Source of the DNA: Methylobacterium sp. CB376
Lineage (GTDB): Bacteria > Pseudomonadota > Alphaproteobacteria > Rhizobiales > Beijerinckiaceae
Reading direction: 5' to 3'
Assembly (NCBI RefSeq): GCF_029714205.1
Contig: NZ_CP121648.1
Location: 5,343,001-5,407,000 of the forward strand
Length of the DNA stretch: 64,000 bases
In this document: one piece after another, positions 15,993 through 27,721 of the stretch
How the letters are laid out: each line of letters starts with the position of its first letter
Numbering within the stretch: the stretch's first letter is position 1
Notes under the pieces: model-generated
Told to the model about the DNA's origin: nothing
Seen by the model: only the letters and a program-made list of their open reading frames with translations
Databases searched by the model: none
Translations under genes and position numbers: made by a program

Positions 15993-17116
15993 CCGAGGCC
16001 TTCCTCCTCGCGGACTACCTTGCGCGCTGGTCCGGCGAGGCGCCGAACGACCTCGCCGCCTCGGATTCCGAGACGCTGCCGGTGGCCTCGCTCCTGGCCC
16101 TCGCGGACGAGGAGGATCGGCGCCGCTGGAACGCCCTCGATCTCGGCTACGCGGATCCGCGGGGCGCCCCCTGGCTCCGGGCCGCCGTCGCCTCCCGCTA
16201 CGCGGGTCTCGCCCCCGAGGCGGTGCTGGCCTGCGCGGGGGCGCAGGAGGCGGCGACCTGCGTGCTGCGGGCCCTGCTCGGCCCGCAGGACCACGCGGTG
16301 ATCGTCCTGCCGCTCTACCAGCCCTCCGAGCGGGTGGTGACGGCACTCTGCGCGGCGACCGGCGTGCCGCTCGCCGAGACGGGCGGGAGCTGGGCCCTCC
16401 GGGTCGACCGGGTGGCCACCGCCCTGCGGCCGAACACCCGGGTGGTGCTGACGAACTTCCCCAACAGCCCGACCGGCGCCACCCTCGACGGCGGGACCCT
16501 GCGCGACCTCGTCGGGCTGTGCCGGGCCCGCGGCCTCTGGCTCGTCAACGACGAGGTCTACCGCGAGACCGCCACCGACGAGGGCCCGCCCGCCTGCGTG
16601 GAGGCCTACGAGCGGGGCGTGTCGGTCGACGGGCTCTCGAAGGGGTTCGGCCTGCCGGGCCTGCGCGTCGGCTGGGTGGCCTGCCGCGACCCGATCCTCA
16701 TGGCGCGCACGCTCGCGGTGAAGAGCACCCTGTCGAGCTGCCTCTCCGCCACCAGCGAGGTGCTGGCCCACATCGCCCTTCGCCACCGGGCGCGGATCCT
16801 GGCGCGGACGCGGGCGATCGGCCTGCGCAACCGGGCCCGCCTGGACGACCTCCTGGCGCGGCACCGGGGCCGCCTCGCGGAGGACGGCTCGCGCAATCTC
16901 GCCTTCGGCTTCCCGCGCTATCTCGGGCCGGAGGGGGCGGAGCGTTTCGCCGTCGACCTCGCGCGGCGGGGCCGCTGCCTCGTGCTGCCCTCGACGCTGT
17001 GGCGCTCGCCCCTCGCGCCGCTCCCCGCCGACCGCCTGCGCATCGGCCTCGGCCAGGCGCGGGCCGGGGCGGCGCTCGACGCCCTCGACGCGCATCTGGA
17101 GGAGGTGCGGGCGTGA
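15989..17116 (+). CDS. PLP-dependent class I/II aminotransferase
   Basis: A 375-residue fold-type I enzyme. Lys218 in Gly-Leu-Ser-Lys-Gly-Phe-Gly-Leu-Pro-Gly-Leu-Arg binds PLP. The motifs Phe-Pro-Asn-Ser-Pro-Thr-Gly (157-163), Asn-Asp-Glu-Val-Tyr and C-terminal Leu-Arg-Ile-Gly-Leu-Gly are present. It overlaps the GT2 gene by ATGA and is the last gene of the operon. It could aminate a keto intermediate made by the radical SAM enzyme, or act on an amino acid; sequence alone does not tell. It differs markedly from the second aminotransferase encoded convergently just downstream. Confidence 0.85.
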   Translation: MTEAFLLADYLARWSGEAPNDLAASDSETLPVASLLALADEEDRRRWNALDLGYADPRGAPWLRAAVASRYAGLAPEAVLACAGAQEAATCVLRALLGPQDHAVIVLPLYQPSERVVTALCAATGVPLAETGGSWALRVDRVATALRPNTRVVLTNFPNSPTGATLDGGTLRDLVGLCRARGLWLVNDEVYRETATDEGPPACVEAYERGVSVDGLSKGFGLPGLRVGWVACRDPILMARTLAVKSTLSSCLSATSEVLAHIALRHRARILARTRAIGLRNRARLDDLLARHRGRLAEDGSRNLAFGFPRYLGPEGAERFAVDLARRGRCLVLPSTLWRSPLAPLPADRLRIGLGQARAGAALDALDAHLEEVRA

Positions 17117-17168
17117 TCCGGGATCCGGTTGATCACCGTGGATCCCGTCTCACGAGCCCGCGCGGCGC
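17115..17168. repeat. Dispersed tail-to-tail junction repeat, copy A
   Basis: About 54 bp starting inside the stop codon of the aminotransferase gene. It is roughly 87% identical, by eye, to 29496-29549 (seven differences). The left half forms an imperfect dyad around GGATCC; the right half is CACGAGCCCGCGCGGCGC. It sits between two converging genes. No T-run follows, so it is not a classical terminator. Confidence 0.75.
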
Positions 17169-17212
17169 TTCACGGGTCGCGCCCGCGCGCCCTCCGGTCC
17201 TGGTCGGGACGG

Positions 17213-18391
17213 TCAGCGCCGATTCGCCGCCAGGAACCCGCCCATCCGCTCCAGGGCGCGGGCGATGTTCTCCGCCGAGTTGGCGTAGGACAGCCGGAGG
17301 TAGCCCTCGCCGTGGACCCCGAAATCCGGGCCGCCGATCGCGGCGATCCCGGCCTCCTCCAGCAGCGCCGAGGCCAGGGCCTTGGCCTTCCAGCCGGTCC
17401 GCGCGATGTTCGGGAAGGCGTAGAAGGCGCCCTTCGGGGTGATGCAGGAGACCCCCGGCAGGCGGTTCAGCCCCTCGACCACCAGGAGGCGGCGCCGGTC
17501 GAACTCCGCCATCATGGCGGCCACCGCGTCCTGCGGCCCGTCCAGGGCCGCGATGCCGGCCCATTGCGTCGCCGCGTTCACGCAGGAGAAGGAATTCACC
17601 GCGAGCTTGCGCGCCGCCTCGTAGAGGGGCGCGGGCCAGACCGACCAGCCGAGCCGCCAGCCCGTCATCGCGTAGGTCTTGGACGCGCCGTCGAGGTAGA
17701 TCAGCCGGTCGCGAATCTCCGGATAGGCGAGCAGCGTGTGGTGCCGCGCGCCGTCGTAGGTCATGGTGCCGTAGATCTCGTCCGAGAGCACCGCCACGTC
17801 GGGATGCGCCGCGAGCCCCGCCACCAGGCGGTCGATCTCCGCCTTCGGAGTCACGCCGCCGGTCGGGTTGGCCGGCGAGTTCACGATCAGCAGCCGGGTG
17901 CGCGGCGAGATCAGCGCCAGCGTCTCCTCGGCCGAGAAGGCGAAGCCGTTCGCCTCGCGGATCGGGATCGGCACCGGGGTCGCGCCGGTGAACTCGATCA
18001 TCGAGCGGTAGATCGGGAAACCCGGATCCGGATAGAGGATCTCGGCCCCCGGCTCGCCGAACATCAGGATCGCGGCGAACATCGTGACCTTGCCGCCCGG
18101 CACGATCATGACGCTGTCGGGCGAGACCTCGACCTCGAGCCGGCGATGGAGGTCGCGCGCCACGGCCTCGCGCAGGGGCAGGATGCCGGTCGCGGGCGTG
18201 TAGCCGTGATGGCCGTCGCGCAGGGCCTTGATCGCCGCCTCGACCACGTGGGGCGGGGTCGGCATGTCGGGCTGGCCGATACCGAGATTGATCACGTCCC
18301 GCCCGGCCTGCGCCAGGGCCGTGGCCCTGGCCAGCACCGCGAAGGCGTTCTCCTCGCCGATGCGCGCGAAGGCCGGAACCGGGGTCGGCAT
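17213..18391 (-). CDS. Pyridoxal-phosphate aminotransferase (aspartate aminotransferase-like)
   Basis: A 392-residue fold-type I aminotransferase with Asn-Leu-Gly-Ile-Gly-Gln-Pro-Asp at 35-42, Asn-Ser-Pro-Ala-Asn-Pro-Thr-Gly at 171-178, and PLP-binding Lys238 in Gly-Ala-Ser-Lys-Thr-Tyr-Ala-Met-Thr-Gly-Trp-Arg. The C-terminus has Leu-Arg-Leu-Ser-Tyr-Ala, as in aspartate/aromatic aminotransferases of subgroup I-gamma. It follows a small membrane protein gene by 17 bp on the same strand. Substrate range is not visible; an extended start 37 codons upstream would overlap that small gene and is rejected. Confidence 0.87.
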   Translation of the reverse strand: MPTPVPAFARIGEENAFAVLARATALAQAGRDVINLGIGQPDMPTPPHVVEAAIKALRDGHHGYTPATGILPLREAVARDLHRRLEVEVSPDSVMIVPGGKVTMFAAILMFGEPGAEILYPDPGFPIYRSMIEFTGATPVPIPIREANGFAFSAEETLALISPRTRLLIVNSPANPTGGVTPKAEIDRLVAGLAAHPDVAVLSDEIYGTMTYDGARHHTLLAYPEIRDRLIYLDGASKTYAMTGWRLGWSVWPAPLYEAARKLAVNSFSCVNAATQWAGIAALDGPQDAVAAMMAEFDRRRLLVVEGLNRLPGVSCITPKGAFYAFPNIARTGWKAKALASALLEEAGIAAIGGPDFGVHGEGYLRLSYANSAENIARALERMGGFLAANRR

Positions 18392-18408
18392 CGCGGCCGT
18401 CGCGCCCG

Positions 18409-18615
18409 TCAGCGCTCGCTCTTGGCGGCCAGCCGGCTCGCGCCGTAGGACAGGGCGCCGCCGAGCACGATGAGCAGGATCCCGACCTTGACCGCCGCCC
18501 ACAGGAGCGAGCGGTTGACGCCCTCGTCGGTGAGCATGATCAGCAGGCAGGCCAGCACCGGCAGCGACACCACGATGCCGATCGGAATCAACGGGTTGGT
18601 GCTCTTCTCGGTCAT
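18409..18615 (-). CDS. Small two-helix membrane protein
   Basis: A 68-residue protein with two hydrophobic helices (about 9-27 and 36-56) separated by Thr-Asp-Glu-Gly-Val-Asn-Arg, ending in a basic tail. It lies immediately upstream of the aminotransferase gene and is probably cotranscribed. No family recognised. The even hydrophobic pattern, good ATG and tight spacing make it a likely real gene. Confidence 0.6.
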   Translation of the reverse strand: MTEKSTNPLIPIGIVVSLPVLACLLIMLTDEGVNRSLLWAAVKVGILLIVLGGALSYGASRLAAKSER

Positions 18616-18807
18616 GAATCCGGTCCCACGGGTCGACGTTGCGCCGGCGTCATAGCACCCTCGTGCGGCGGTGGGGACACCCGGCCCGAGGATTCTTTCG
18701 TCCTGCGACGACGCGCGCGGCCCGCGCGCCACGCGGCCCGACTCTGTTGCCTTCCCGCACCGGCCGGGTCCAATGTCCGCCGCCAATCGTGAATGGAGGA
18801 ACGCCCG

Positions 18808-20619
18808 ATGGCCCCCACGCCCCGCCCCCGGATCGATCCGAGCCGTCTGCGGTCGCGGCTGTGGTTCGACAATCCCGACAATCCCGGCATGACCGCGCTG
18901 TACCTGGAGCGCTACCTGAACTACGGCCTCACCCTGGCCGAGCTGCAGGCGGGCAAGCCCCTGATCGGCATCGCGCAGACCGGATCCGACCTCTCGCCCT
19001 GCAACCGCCATCACATGGAACTCGCCAAACGCGTGCGCGACGGCATCACGGCGGCGGGCGGCGTCGCCTTCGAGTTCCCCTGCCACCCGATCCAGGAGAC
19101 CGGCAAGCGCCCGACCGCCGCCCTCGATCGCAACCTCGCCTACCTGTCGCTGGTCGAGGTGCTGTACGGCTACCCGCTCGACGGCGTCGTGCTGCTCACC
19201 GGCTGCGACAAGACCATGCCGGCCTGCCTGATGGCGGCCGCCACGGTGAACATCCCGGCGATCTCGCTCAATGTCGGGCCGATGCTGAACGGCTGGAGCC
19301 GCGGCGAGCGCACGGGCTCGGGCACCGTCGTCTGGAAGGCCCGCGAGCGCCACGCGGCGGGCGACATCGACTACCAGCAATTCCTCGACATCGTGGCCTC
19401 CTCGGCGCCCTCCACGGGCCATTGCAACACGATGGGCACCGCCTCGACCATGAACGCCCTGGCGGAGGCGCTCGGCATGGCGCTGCCCGGCTCGGCGGCG
19501 ATTCCCGCCCCCTATCGCGAGCGCGGCCAGGCCGCCTACGCCACCGGCCAGCGCATCGTCGAGATGGTCTGGGAGGACCTGAAGCCCTCCGACATCCTCA
19601 CCCGCGAGGCCTTCGAGAACGCCATCGTGGCCAACACCGCCATCGGCGGCTCGACCAATGCGCCCATCCACATCAACGCCATCGCCAAGCTGATCGGCGT
19701 GCCGCTGAGCTGCGACGACTGGGAGCGCGTCGGCTACGACATCCCGCTGCTCGTCAACATGCAGCCGGCCGGGGCCTATCTGGGCGAGGAATATTATCGT
19801 GCGGGCGGCCTGCCGGCGGTGCTGGCCGAGCTGATCGAGGCCGGCAAGATCCACGCGGACGCGCTCACCTGCAACGGCCGCACCGTCGGGGAGAATTGCC
19901 GCGAGGCCAGGACCTGGGACCGCGAGGTGATCAAGCCCTATTCCGAGCCCCTGCGCGAGCGGGCCGGCTTCCTCAACCTCAAGGGCACGCTGTTCGACTC
20001 GGCGATCATGAAGACGAGCGTGATCAGCCGCGAGTTCTACGACCGCTACCTGTCGAACCCGGGGGATCCCTACGCGTTCGAGGGCCGGGTCGTGGTGTTC
20101 GACGGGCCCGAGGATTACCACCACCGGATCGACGACCCCGCCCTCGACATCGACGAGAACACGGTGCTGATCATGCGCGGGGCGGGCCCGATCGGCTATC
20201 CGGGCGCGGCCGAGGTGGTGAACATGCAGCCGCCGGGGGCGCTGATCCGGCGCGGCGTGCTCTCGCTGCCCTGCATCGGCGACGGGCGCCAGTCGGGCAC
20301 CTCGGGCACGCCCTCGATCCTCAACGCCTCCCCGGAAGCGGCGGCGGGCGGCGGGCTGGCGCTGCTGCAGAACGGCGACCGCGTCCGCATCGACCTCAAC
20401 ACGCGGCGGGCGGACATCCTGCTGCCCGACGAGGAGCTGGCGCGGCGGCGCGAGGACCTGGCGGCGCGGGGCGGCTACCCGTTCCCGGCGAGCCAGACGC
20501 CCTGGCAGGCGATCCAGCGGGCGATGGTCGAGCAGCTCTCCGAGGGCATGATCCTGCGCGGGTCGGACGCGTTCCAGAAGGTCGCCCAGACCATGGGGCC
20601 GCCGCGGGACAACCACTGA
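18808..20619 (+). CDS. IlvD/Edd family dehydratase (sugar-acid dehydratase type)
   Basis: A 603-residue iron-sulfur dehydratase. Cluster ligands are Cys65 (Asp-Leu-Ser-Pro-Cys-Asn), Cys133 (Leu-Thr-Gly-Cys-Asp-Lys) and likely Cys203-region Gly-His-Cys-Asn-Thr-Met-Gly. The family includes dihydroxy-acid dehydratase, phosphogluconate dehydratase and pentonate dehydratases. The opening Arg-Ser-Arg-Leu-Trp-Phe-Asp-Asn-Pro and length favour the arabonate/xylonate/fuconate-type group over true IlvD. It could feed the 2-keto-3-deoxy acid enzymes encoded near 30.6 kb, though it is 10 kb away. GGAGGAACG precedes the ATG at 18808, deciding it over the ATG at 18793. Confidence 0.85.
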   Translation: MAPTPRPRIDPSRLRSRLWFDNPDNPGMTALYLERYLNYGLTLAELQAGKPLIGIAQTGSDLSPCNRHHMELAKRVRDGITAAGGVAFEFPCHPIQETGKRPTAALDRNLAYLSLVEVLYGYPLDGVVLLTGCDKTMPACLMAAATVNIPAISLNVGPMLNGWSRGERTGSGTVVWKARERHAAGDIDYQQFLDIVASSAPSTGHCNTMGTASTMNALAEALGMALPGSAAIPAPYRERGQAAYATGQRIVEMVWEDLKPSDILTREAFENAIVANTAIGGSTNAPIHINAIAKLIGVPLSCDDWERVGYDIPLLVNMQPAGAYLGEEYYRAGGLPAVLAELIEAGKIHADALTCNGRTVGENCREARTWDREVIKPYSEPLRERAGFLNLKGTLFDSAIMKTSVISREFYDRYLSNPGDPYAFEGRVVVFDGPEDYHHRIDDPALDIDENTVLIMRGAGPIGYPGAAEVVNMQPPGALIRRGVLSLPCIGDGRQSGTSGTPSILNASPEAAAGGGLALLQNGDRVRIDLNTRRADILLPDEELARRREDLAARGGYPFPASQTPWQAIQRAMVEQLSEGMILRGSDAFQKVAQTMGPPRDNH

Positions 20620-20634
20620 TCCGCGGTGCAGAGG

Positions 20635-20659
20635 CCGCGAGGGGCCGCGCCCCTCGCGG
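20635..20659. terminator. Hairpin between converging dehydratase and nadE
   Basis: A perfect 10-bp stem (20635-20644 with 20650-20659) and a 5-nt loop, GC-rich, in the 51-bp gap between two converging genes. There is no T-run on either side, so termination may be weak or Rho-assisted. Confidence 0.5.
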
Positions 20660-20670
20660 GAGACCGCGCC

Positions 20671-22710
<2,040 letters not shown>

Positions 22711-22785
22711 CGAGGATGAACCTCCGGCGATGACGACGCTTCGTTAATGCGGCGAGACCGGGCGCGGTGCCAGCGTCTCCCGTGA

Positions 22786-23622
22786 TCAGGCCGCGGGACG
22801 ACGCGCATCGGCGCGCCGGAGCAGGCCGCCCATCCCGACGAACAGGGCGGCGGAGGCGGCCGCGTTGGCCAGGAAACCGGGATCGGCGGCGTAGAGGGCG
22901 GCGCCGGCGAGCGCGCCGACCGCGCCGCCGAGCTGAAAGGTGGCGTTCAGGATCGCGCCGAGGCTGCCGCGCTCCGCCGCCGGCACGACGGCCATCGCCC
23001 CCTGGAGCAGCAGCGCCGTGATCATGTCCCGGCCGAACGCGTAGGCCGCGTAGGCCAGCGTCTGGAAGGGCAGATTGCCCTGGCCGAAGGGGACGGAGGC
23101 GACGATGAGCGCGGTCGCGAGAACGACGCCGGTGCAGAGGCCGAGCGGCCTCGCGACGCGCTTGGCGACCCAGCCGGAGACCATCGCGCCCGCGAAGCCT
23201 CCGACCTCGCCCACGAACAGCATCGCCCCGATCACCGCCGGCCCCCGGTCCGGCAGGCCGTCTCGGAGGATCCAGGTCGGATAGAGGCCGATGAACGCGA
23301 AGGTGCCTGCGCTGCGTGCGACATAGGCCATGAGCAGCGGGCCCGTGCCGCTCGCGAGGGACAGGACGCGTTCGCGGTAGGTCGCGAGCGTGACCCGGCT
23401 CGCGGCGCGCCCCTCGCGCGGCGTCGAAGGAAGACGCGTCGCCGCGAGACAGAAGCCGCTCGCGAGGAGCGCGGCCGGAACGAGGGGCAGCTGCCAGGCC
23501 ACGGCGCCGGCGAGCCGCACGCCGAGCGACATGGCGCTCATCAGGGCGACCGAGGCGGCGGTGATCGCGGCGTTGAAATTGATGAGGAAGAACGCTCCCC
23601 ACAGCACGGCCACGGCGCGCAT
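22786..23622 (-). CDS. MFS transporter, apparently N-terminally truncated
   Basis: A 278-residue membrane protein with about eight hydrophobic helices instead of the usual twelve. The first residues (Leu-Trp-Gly-Ala-Phe-Phe-Leu-Ile-Asn-Phe) look like helix 5 of an MFS protein. The C-terminal half is intact, with Gly-Trp-Val-Ala-Lys-Arg in the central loop and Phe-Gln-Leu-Gly-Gly-Ala-Val-Gly near the end. No in-frame coding sequence for helices 1-4 is found upstream; the preceding 70 bp are AT-richer. It may be a gene remnant or a compact variant. A GGAAGGA element precedes the ATG. Confidence 0.6.
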   Translation of the reverse strand: MRAVAVLWGAFFLINFNAAITAASVALMSAMSLGVRLAGAVAWQLPLVPAALLASGFCLAATRLPSTPREGRAASRVTLATYRERVLSLASGTGPLLMAYVARSAGTFAFIGLYPTWILRDGLPDRGPAVIGAMLFVGEVGGFAGAMVSGWVAKRVARPLGLCTGVVLATALIVASVPFGQGNLPFQTLAYAAYAFGRDMITALLLQGAMAVVPAAERGSLGAILNATFQLGGAVGALAGAALYAADPGFLANAAASAALFVGMGGLLRRADARRPAA

Positions 23623-23874
23623 CGATGCGTCCTTCCCGCTGCGATCCCGCGGCCACGCGAGTCGTTCATCTTCCCTAACGTCAATAACATATCATGAACG
23701 TGGACCGGCGCACGGGTCGGACGACCGGACCGGCGATCCCGCCCTGCGTCATGGTGGGAGGCGGCGCGGGACAGGTCCCGCCCGGCTGCCTAATCGGGTG
23801 TTAACGATACCCCGCCTAACTGGTGGAGAGCAGCGGCCGCGGGCGGCGCGGCCCGCCTCCAACCAGCCAGCATC

Positions 23875-26800
23875 ATGAGATCTTCGGGACGGCCCCCCTA
23901 CCTCGAACCATCCGCTCGCCCGCTGCAGTCGATGCGCGGCGCGCCCGCTCCGGTTGCCCGCCGCGGGTTCTCGCTCGCGGCGGTCGCCGAGACCCTGATC
24001 CGCCTGAGGGCGCTGATCGCCCGGCGCCTCCTGGTGCCGGCGGCGCCGCAGCGCCTCGCCCTGCCGCCGCCGCCCAAACCCGCGGCGCTGAGCCCGCGCG
24101 CGACGCCGAGCTGGATGACGGAGCCCGCCCCGCGCCAAGCGCCGCCCTCGTGGTCGCCCGACCTCGTGCGCGCGGCGCCGCCCGCGCCGGCCGAGGCGCC
24201 GCCGGTCGCGACCCCGCCCGCCGTCGCGCCGCGGCAGGAGGTCGCCGAGGTCCCGCCCCCGCCGCGTCCTGCGGCGCCCCTCGACCATCTCCCCGCGCCG
24301 GCCGCCTTCGTCCCGGCACCGGCGCCCCCGTCATGGCCGCGCCGCCCCCGCCGGCTCCCCCGCCGCGGCCTGTCGACCTGCCGCGGCACGCCGGGCCGGG
24401 CCCCGACATGGAGGATGCCTGGCTCGCGATCCCGCCCGCCGGTCCGGCCCGGACCGTGCTGACGCGGGTGCGCCGACAGGCCGAGGCCGCGCGGCGCGGC
24501 GAGGAGGCGCGGCCCGCGAGCCCGGCCCCGCAATCCGAGCAGCCCGCCGAGGCGCCGGTCCTGCGCTTCACCCGCACGCCCGACCACGTGCTGCAGGCGC
24601 GCCGCCGCAAGCGCGAGGAGGAGGCGCGGGCGCGCGAGGCCGAGCGCCTCGCCGCCGAGGAGCGCGACGCGGCCGCGCGCGAGGCGGCGCGCGCCGCCGC
24701 GGAGGCCGCCGCCGAGGCGGAGCGCCTCGCCGCCGAGGCCGCGTCGGTGCCGCCGGTCCCGCGCTGGCGCCAGCCCTACGTCCTGCCGCCCGGGGTGAAG
24801 TTCACCCGGACGCCGGACCACCTGCTGCGCCACGCCCCCGACGAGACCCCGCCCCCGTCGCCGCCCGCCTTAACGCCGGACGAATCGGCGCCGTGCGATT
24901 CCGCGCCGGACGAGCTGGCCGCCGAGCCCGCCGCGCCGGCGGAGGCCGCACCGGAAGCCGCGACCGCGCCCGAGGAGGCGCGGCCCGCCCCCGAGTCTCC
25001 CGCCGAGCCCGAGGCGGCCGCCCTCGCGGCGACCGATCCGGCTTGCGTCGCGCCGCCGGCCGTCCCGACCGGGGCGCCCGCCGAGGAGCCGGCTCCGGTC
25101 ACGGCGGCGCAGGAGGAGACCGCCCCCGCTCACGAGCCCGCGCGGGCCGAGGAGCAAGCCCCGCCCGAGGAGCAGGCCCCGCCCGAGGAGTCGATCCAGG
25201 CCGAGGAGTCGATCCAGGCCGAAGGGGCGGCCCCGGAACCGCTCGGGCGAATCACGTTCCCCCTCGACATCTCCTACCTGCGCGCGCTGCCGCGGCGGCC
25301 GCTCTATTCCCTGGACGGGCTGCTGCGCCACGACTGGTCCATGCCCCTCGGGGTGGCGGAGGTGCAGGACAACCGCCCGGAGCCGGACGCCGCCGACCTC
25401 GCGGCGACCGAAGCCTCTCCCGAGGCGACGAGTGCCGCCGTCGCGGAGCCTCTGGCGGCGCCCGCGCCGGAGCCGGCCGGGGCCGCGCCGGCCGCCGGGA
25501 TCGCCCCGGACCTCGCCGATCCAGCCCCGACGGAGCCGGTCCCGGCCGCCGTCGCGCCGGCCCCGGCCGCGCCCGCGGCGGAGATTCCGGCGCCGGCCGC
25601 ACTCGTGCCGGTCCCGGCGCCCGCGATCGTCCCGGCCCTCCCGGCCGCGGAGGAGCCGGCCGCGGCCGAGATCCTGCCCGCGCCGCAGATTGCCGCGGTC
25701 GCGGAGCCCGTCGCCCTCCCCCTGCCGAGAGCCAGGCAGCGACGCCCGAGGCCGCGACCGCGGCCGAGGCGCCCGCCCCGGCGGCCTCGGCGTTCGACCC
25801 GGCGGCCGCGGTCGCGGCCGCGCCCGAGGAGGCGCCGCCCCTCGCGCCCCTCGCCCTCACCCTCGTCCCCGCCGGCCCGGTGGAGCCGATCGTGCCCGGA
25901 CGCCCGTGCGCGGCCGAGGCGCCGAGCGTGGTGATCGGCAACGAGGGCCTGGATTCGGATCTCGGCCTCGACGCGGAGGATCCGGAGGACGAGGACGACA
26001 TCCTGGCCCTGGTACCGCTGCCGCCGCCGCCCAAGCGGCTCGTCGCGGCCGAGCCGGACGCGCCCTACGAGTTCCCGTCCCTGGCGCTCCTGGCCGAGGC
26101 GCGGGCCTCCGACGGGAGCAGCCTCGACGCGGACGTGCTCCAGGCCAACGCCGTGCAGTTGCAGCAGGTGATCCACGATTTCGGGGTGCGCGGCGAGATC
26201 CTGGCCGTGCGACCCGGCCCCGTCGTCACCCTCTACGAGATGGAGCCGGCGCCGGGCACCAAGTCGTCGCGGGTGATCTCGCTCGCCGACGACATCGCCC
26301 GCTCGATGTCGGCGATCTCCGCCCGCGTCGCCGTCGTCCAGGGCCGCAACGCCATCGGCATCGAGCTCCCCAACGCCAAGCGCGAGACCGTCTACCTGCG
26401 CGAGATCCTCAGCAGCCCCGCCTTCGCCGAGACCAAGCAGAAGCTCGCCCTCTGCCTGGGCAAGAACATCGGCGGCGAGGCGATCATCGCCGACCTCGCC
26501 CGCATGCCCCACCTGCTCGTCGCCGGCACCACCGGCTCGGGCAAGTCGGTGGCCATCAACACCATGATCCTCTCCCTCCTCTACCGCATGAAGCCCGAGG
26601 AGTGCCGCCTGATCATGGTCGATCCCAAGATGCTCGAACTCTCCGTCTACGACGGCATCCCCCACCTGCTCTCGCCCGTGGTGACCGACCCCAAGAAGGC
26701 GGTGATCGCCCTGAAATGGGCGGTGCGCGAGATGGAGGAGCGCTACAAGAAGATGGCGCGCCTGGGCGTGCGCAACATCGACGGGTTCAACGCGCGGGTG

Positions 26801-27595
26801 GCGGAGGCGCGCGAGCGGGGCGAGGTGATCACCCGGACGGTGCAGACCGGCTTCGACCGGGAGACCGGGGAGGCGGTGTACGAGGACGAGGTGATGGACC
26901 TCGGGGCGCTTCCCTACATCGTGGTGATCGTGGACGAGATGGCCGACCTGATGATGGTGGCCGGCAAGGACATCGAGGGGGCGATCCAGCGGCTGGCGCA
27001 GATGGCGCGGGCGGCGGGGATCCACCTGATCATGGCCACGCAGCGCCCGTCGGTGGACGTGATCACGGGGACGATCAAGGCGAACTTCCCGACCCGGATC
27101 AGCTTCCAGGTGACGAGCAAGATCGACTCGCGCACGATCCTGGGCGAGATGGGGGCCGAGCAGCTGCTGGGCCAGGGCGACATGCTGTTCATGGCCGGGG
27201 GCGGGCGCACGACGCGGGTGCACGGCCCGTTCGTGTCGGACGACGAGGTCGAGGCGGTGGTCGCCCACCTCAAGCGCCAGGGCCGCCCCGCCTACCTCGA
27301 CGCCGTCACGGCGGACGAGGAGGAGGCGGCCGAGGCCGCCGCGGCCGAGACCGCAGTGTTCGACCAGGGCAGCTTCGCCGATCCGGCGGCCGACCTCTAC
27401 GAGCAGGCGGTGGCGGTGGTGCTGCGGGACAAGAAGGCGTCGACGAGCTACATCCAGCGTCGGCTGCAGATCGGCTACAACCGGGCGGCCTCGCTGATGG
27501 AGCGGATGGAGAAGGAGGGCATCGTCGGCCCCGCCAACCACGCCGGCAAGCGCGAGATCCTGGTCGAGGCCCAGGCTCAGGCGGAGGAGGCATGA
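23875..27595 (+). pseudogene. ftsK: DNA translocase FtsK, reading frame broken twice
   Basis: Three frames together spell one FtsK of about 1,240 residues. Frame one runs from the ATG at 23875 to about 24330, frame two to about 25720, frame three to 27595. Each switch fits loss of one base in a C-rich run, near 24328 and 25725. The last part holds the whole motor: Walker A Gly-Thr-Thr-Gly-Ser-Gly-Lys-Ser (about 26527-26550), Walker B Val-Ile-Val-Asp-Glu-Met (about 26925-26945) and a C-terminal winged-helix gamma domain (about 27395-27580). The linker is Ala/Pro/Glu-rich with an 18-bp tandem repeat. No N-terminal membrane helices are visible. Sequence error is the likeliest cause of the breaks. 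Confidence 0.8.
25149..25220. repeat. 18-bp tandem repeats in the ftsK linker
   Basis: Four 18-bp units: two near-identical GAGGAGCAAGCCCCGCCC-type copies (25149-25184) followed by two identical GAGGAGTCGATCCAGGCC copies (25185-25220). They encode Glu-Glu-Gln-Ala-Pro-Pro and Glu-Glu-Ser-Ile-Gln-Ala hexads in the linker. Confidence 0.9.
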
Positions 27596-27721
27596 GGCGC
27601 CACCCGCAACGGCGGCCCGGCGTCCCATATTCGCCACAGGGTCCGTCTCTAACGGCGGGGCCTCGGCCGCGCCGCCCCACCGGCCTGCGCGCCGCCCCCG
27701 CCCTCAGGGAGACACCTGCCG

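Noticed and set aside
18409..20616. Long minus-strand frame across the IlvD/Edd dehydratase gene
   Set aside because: It is antisense to a clear full-length enzyme; only its last 68 codons have membrane-protein character and are kept as a separate small gene.
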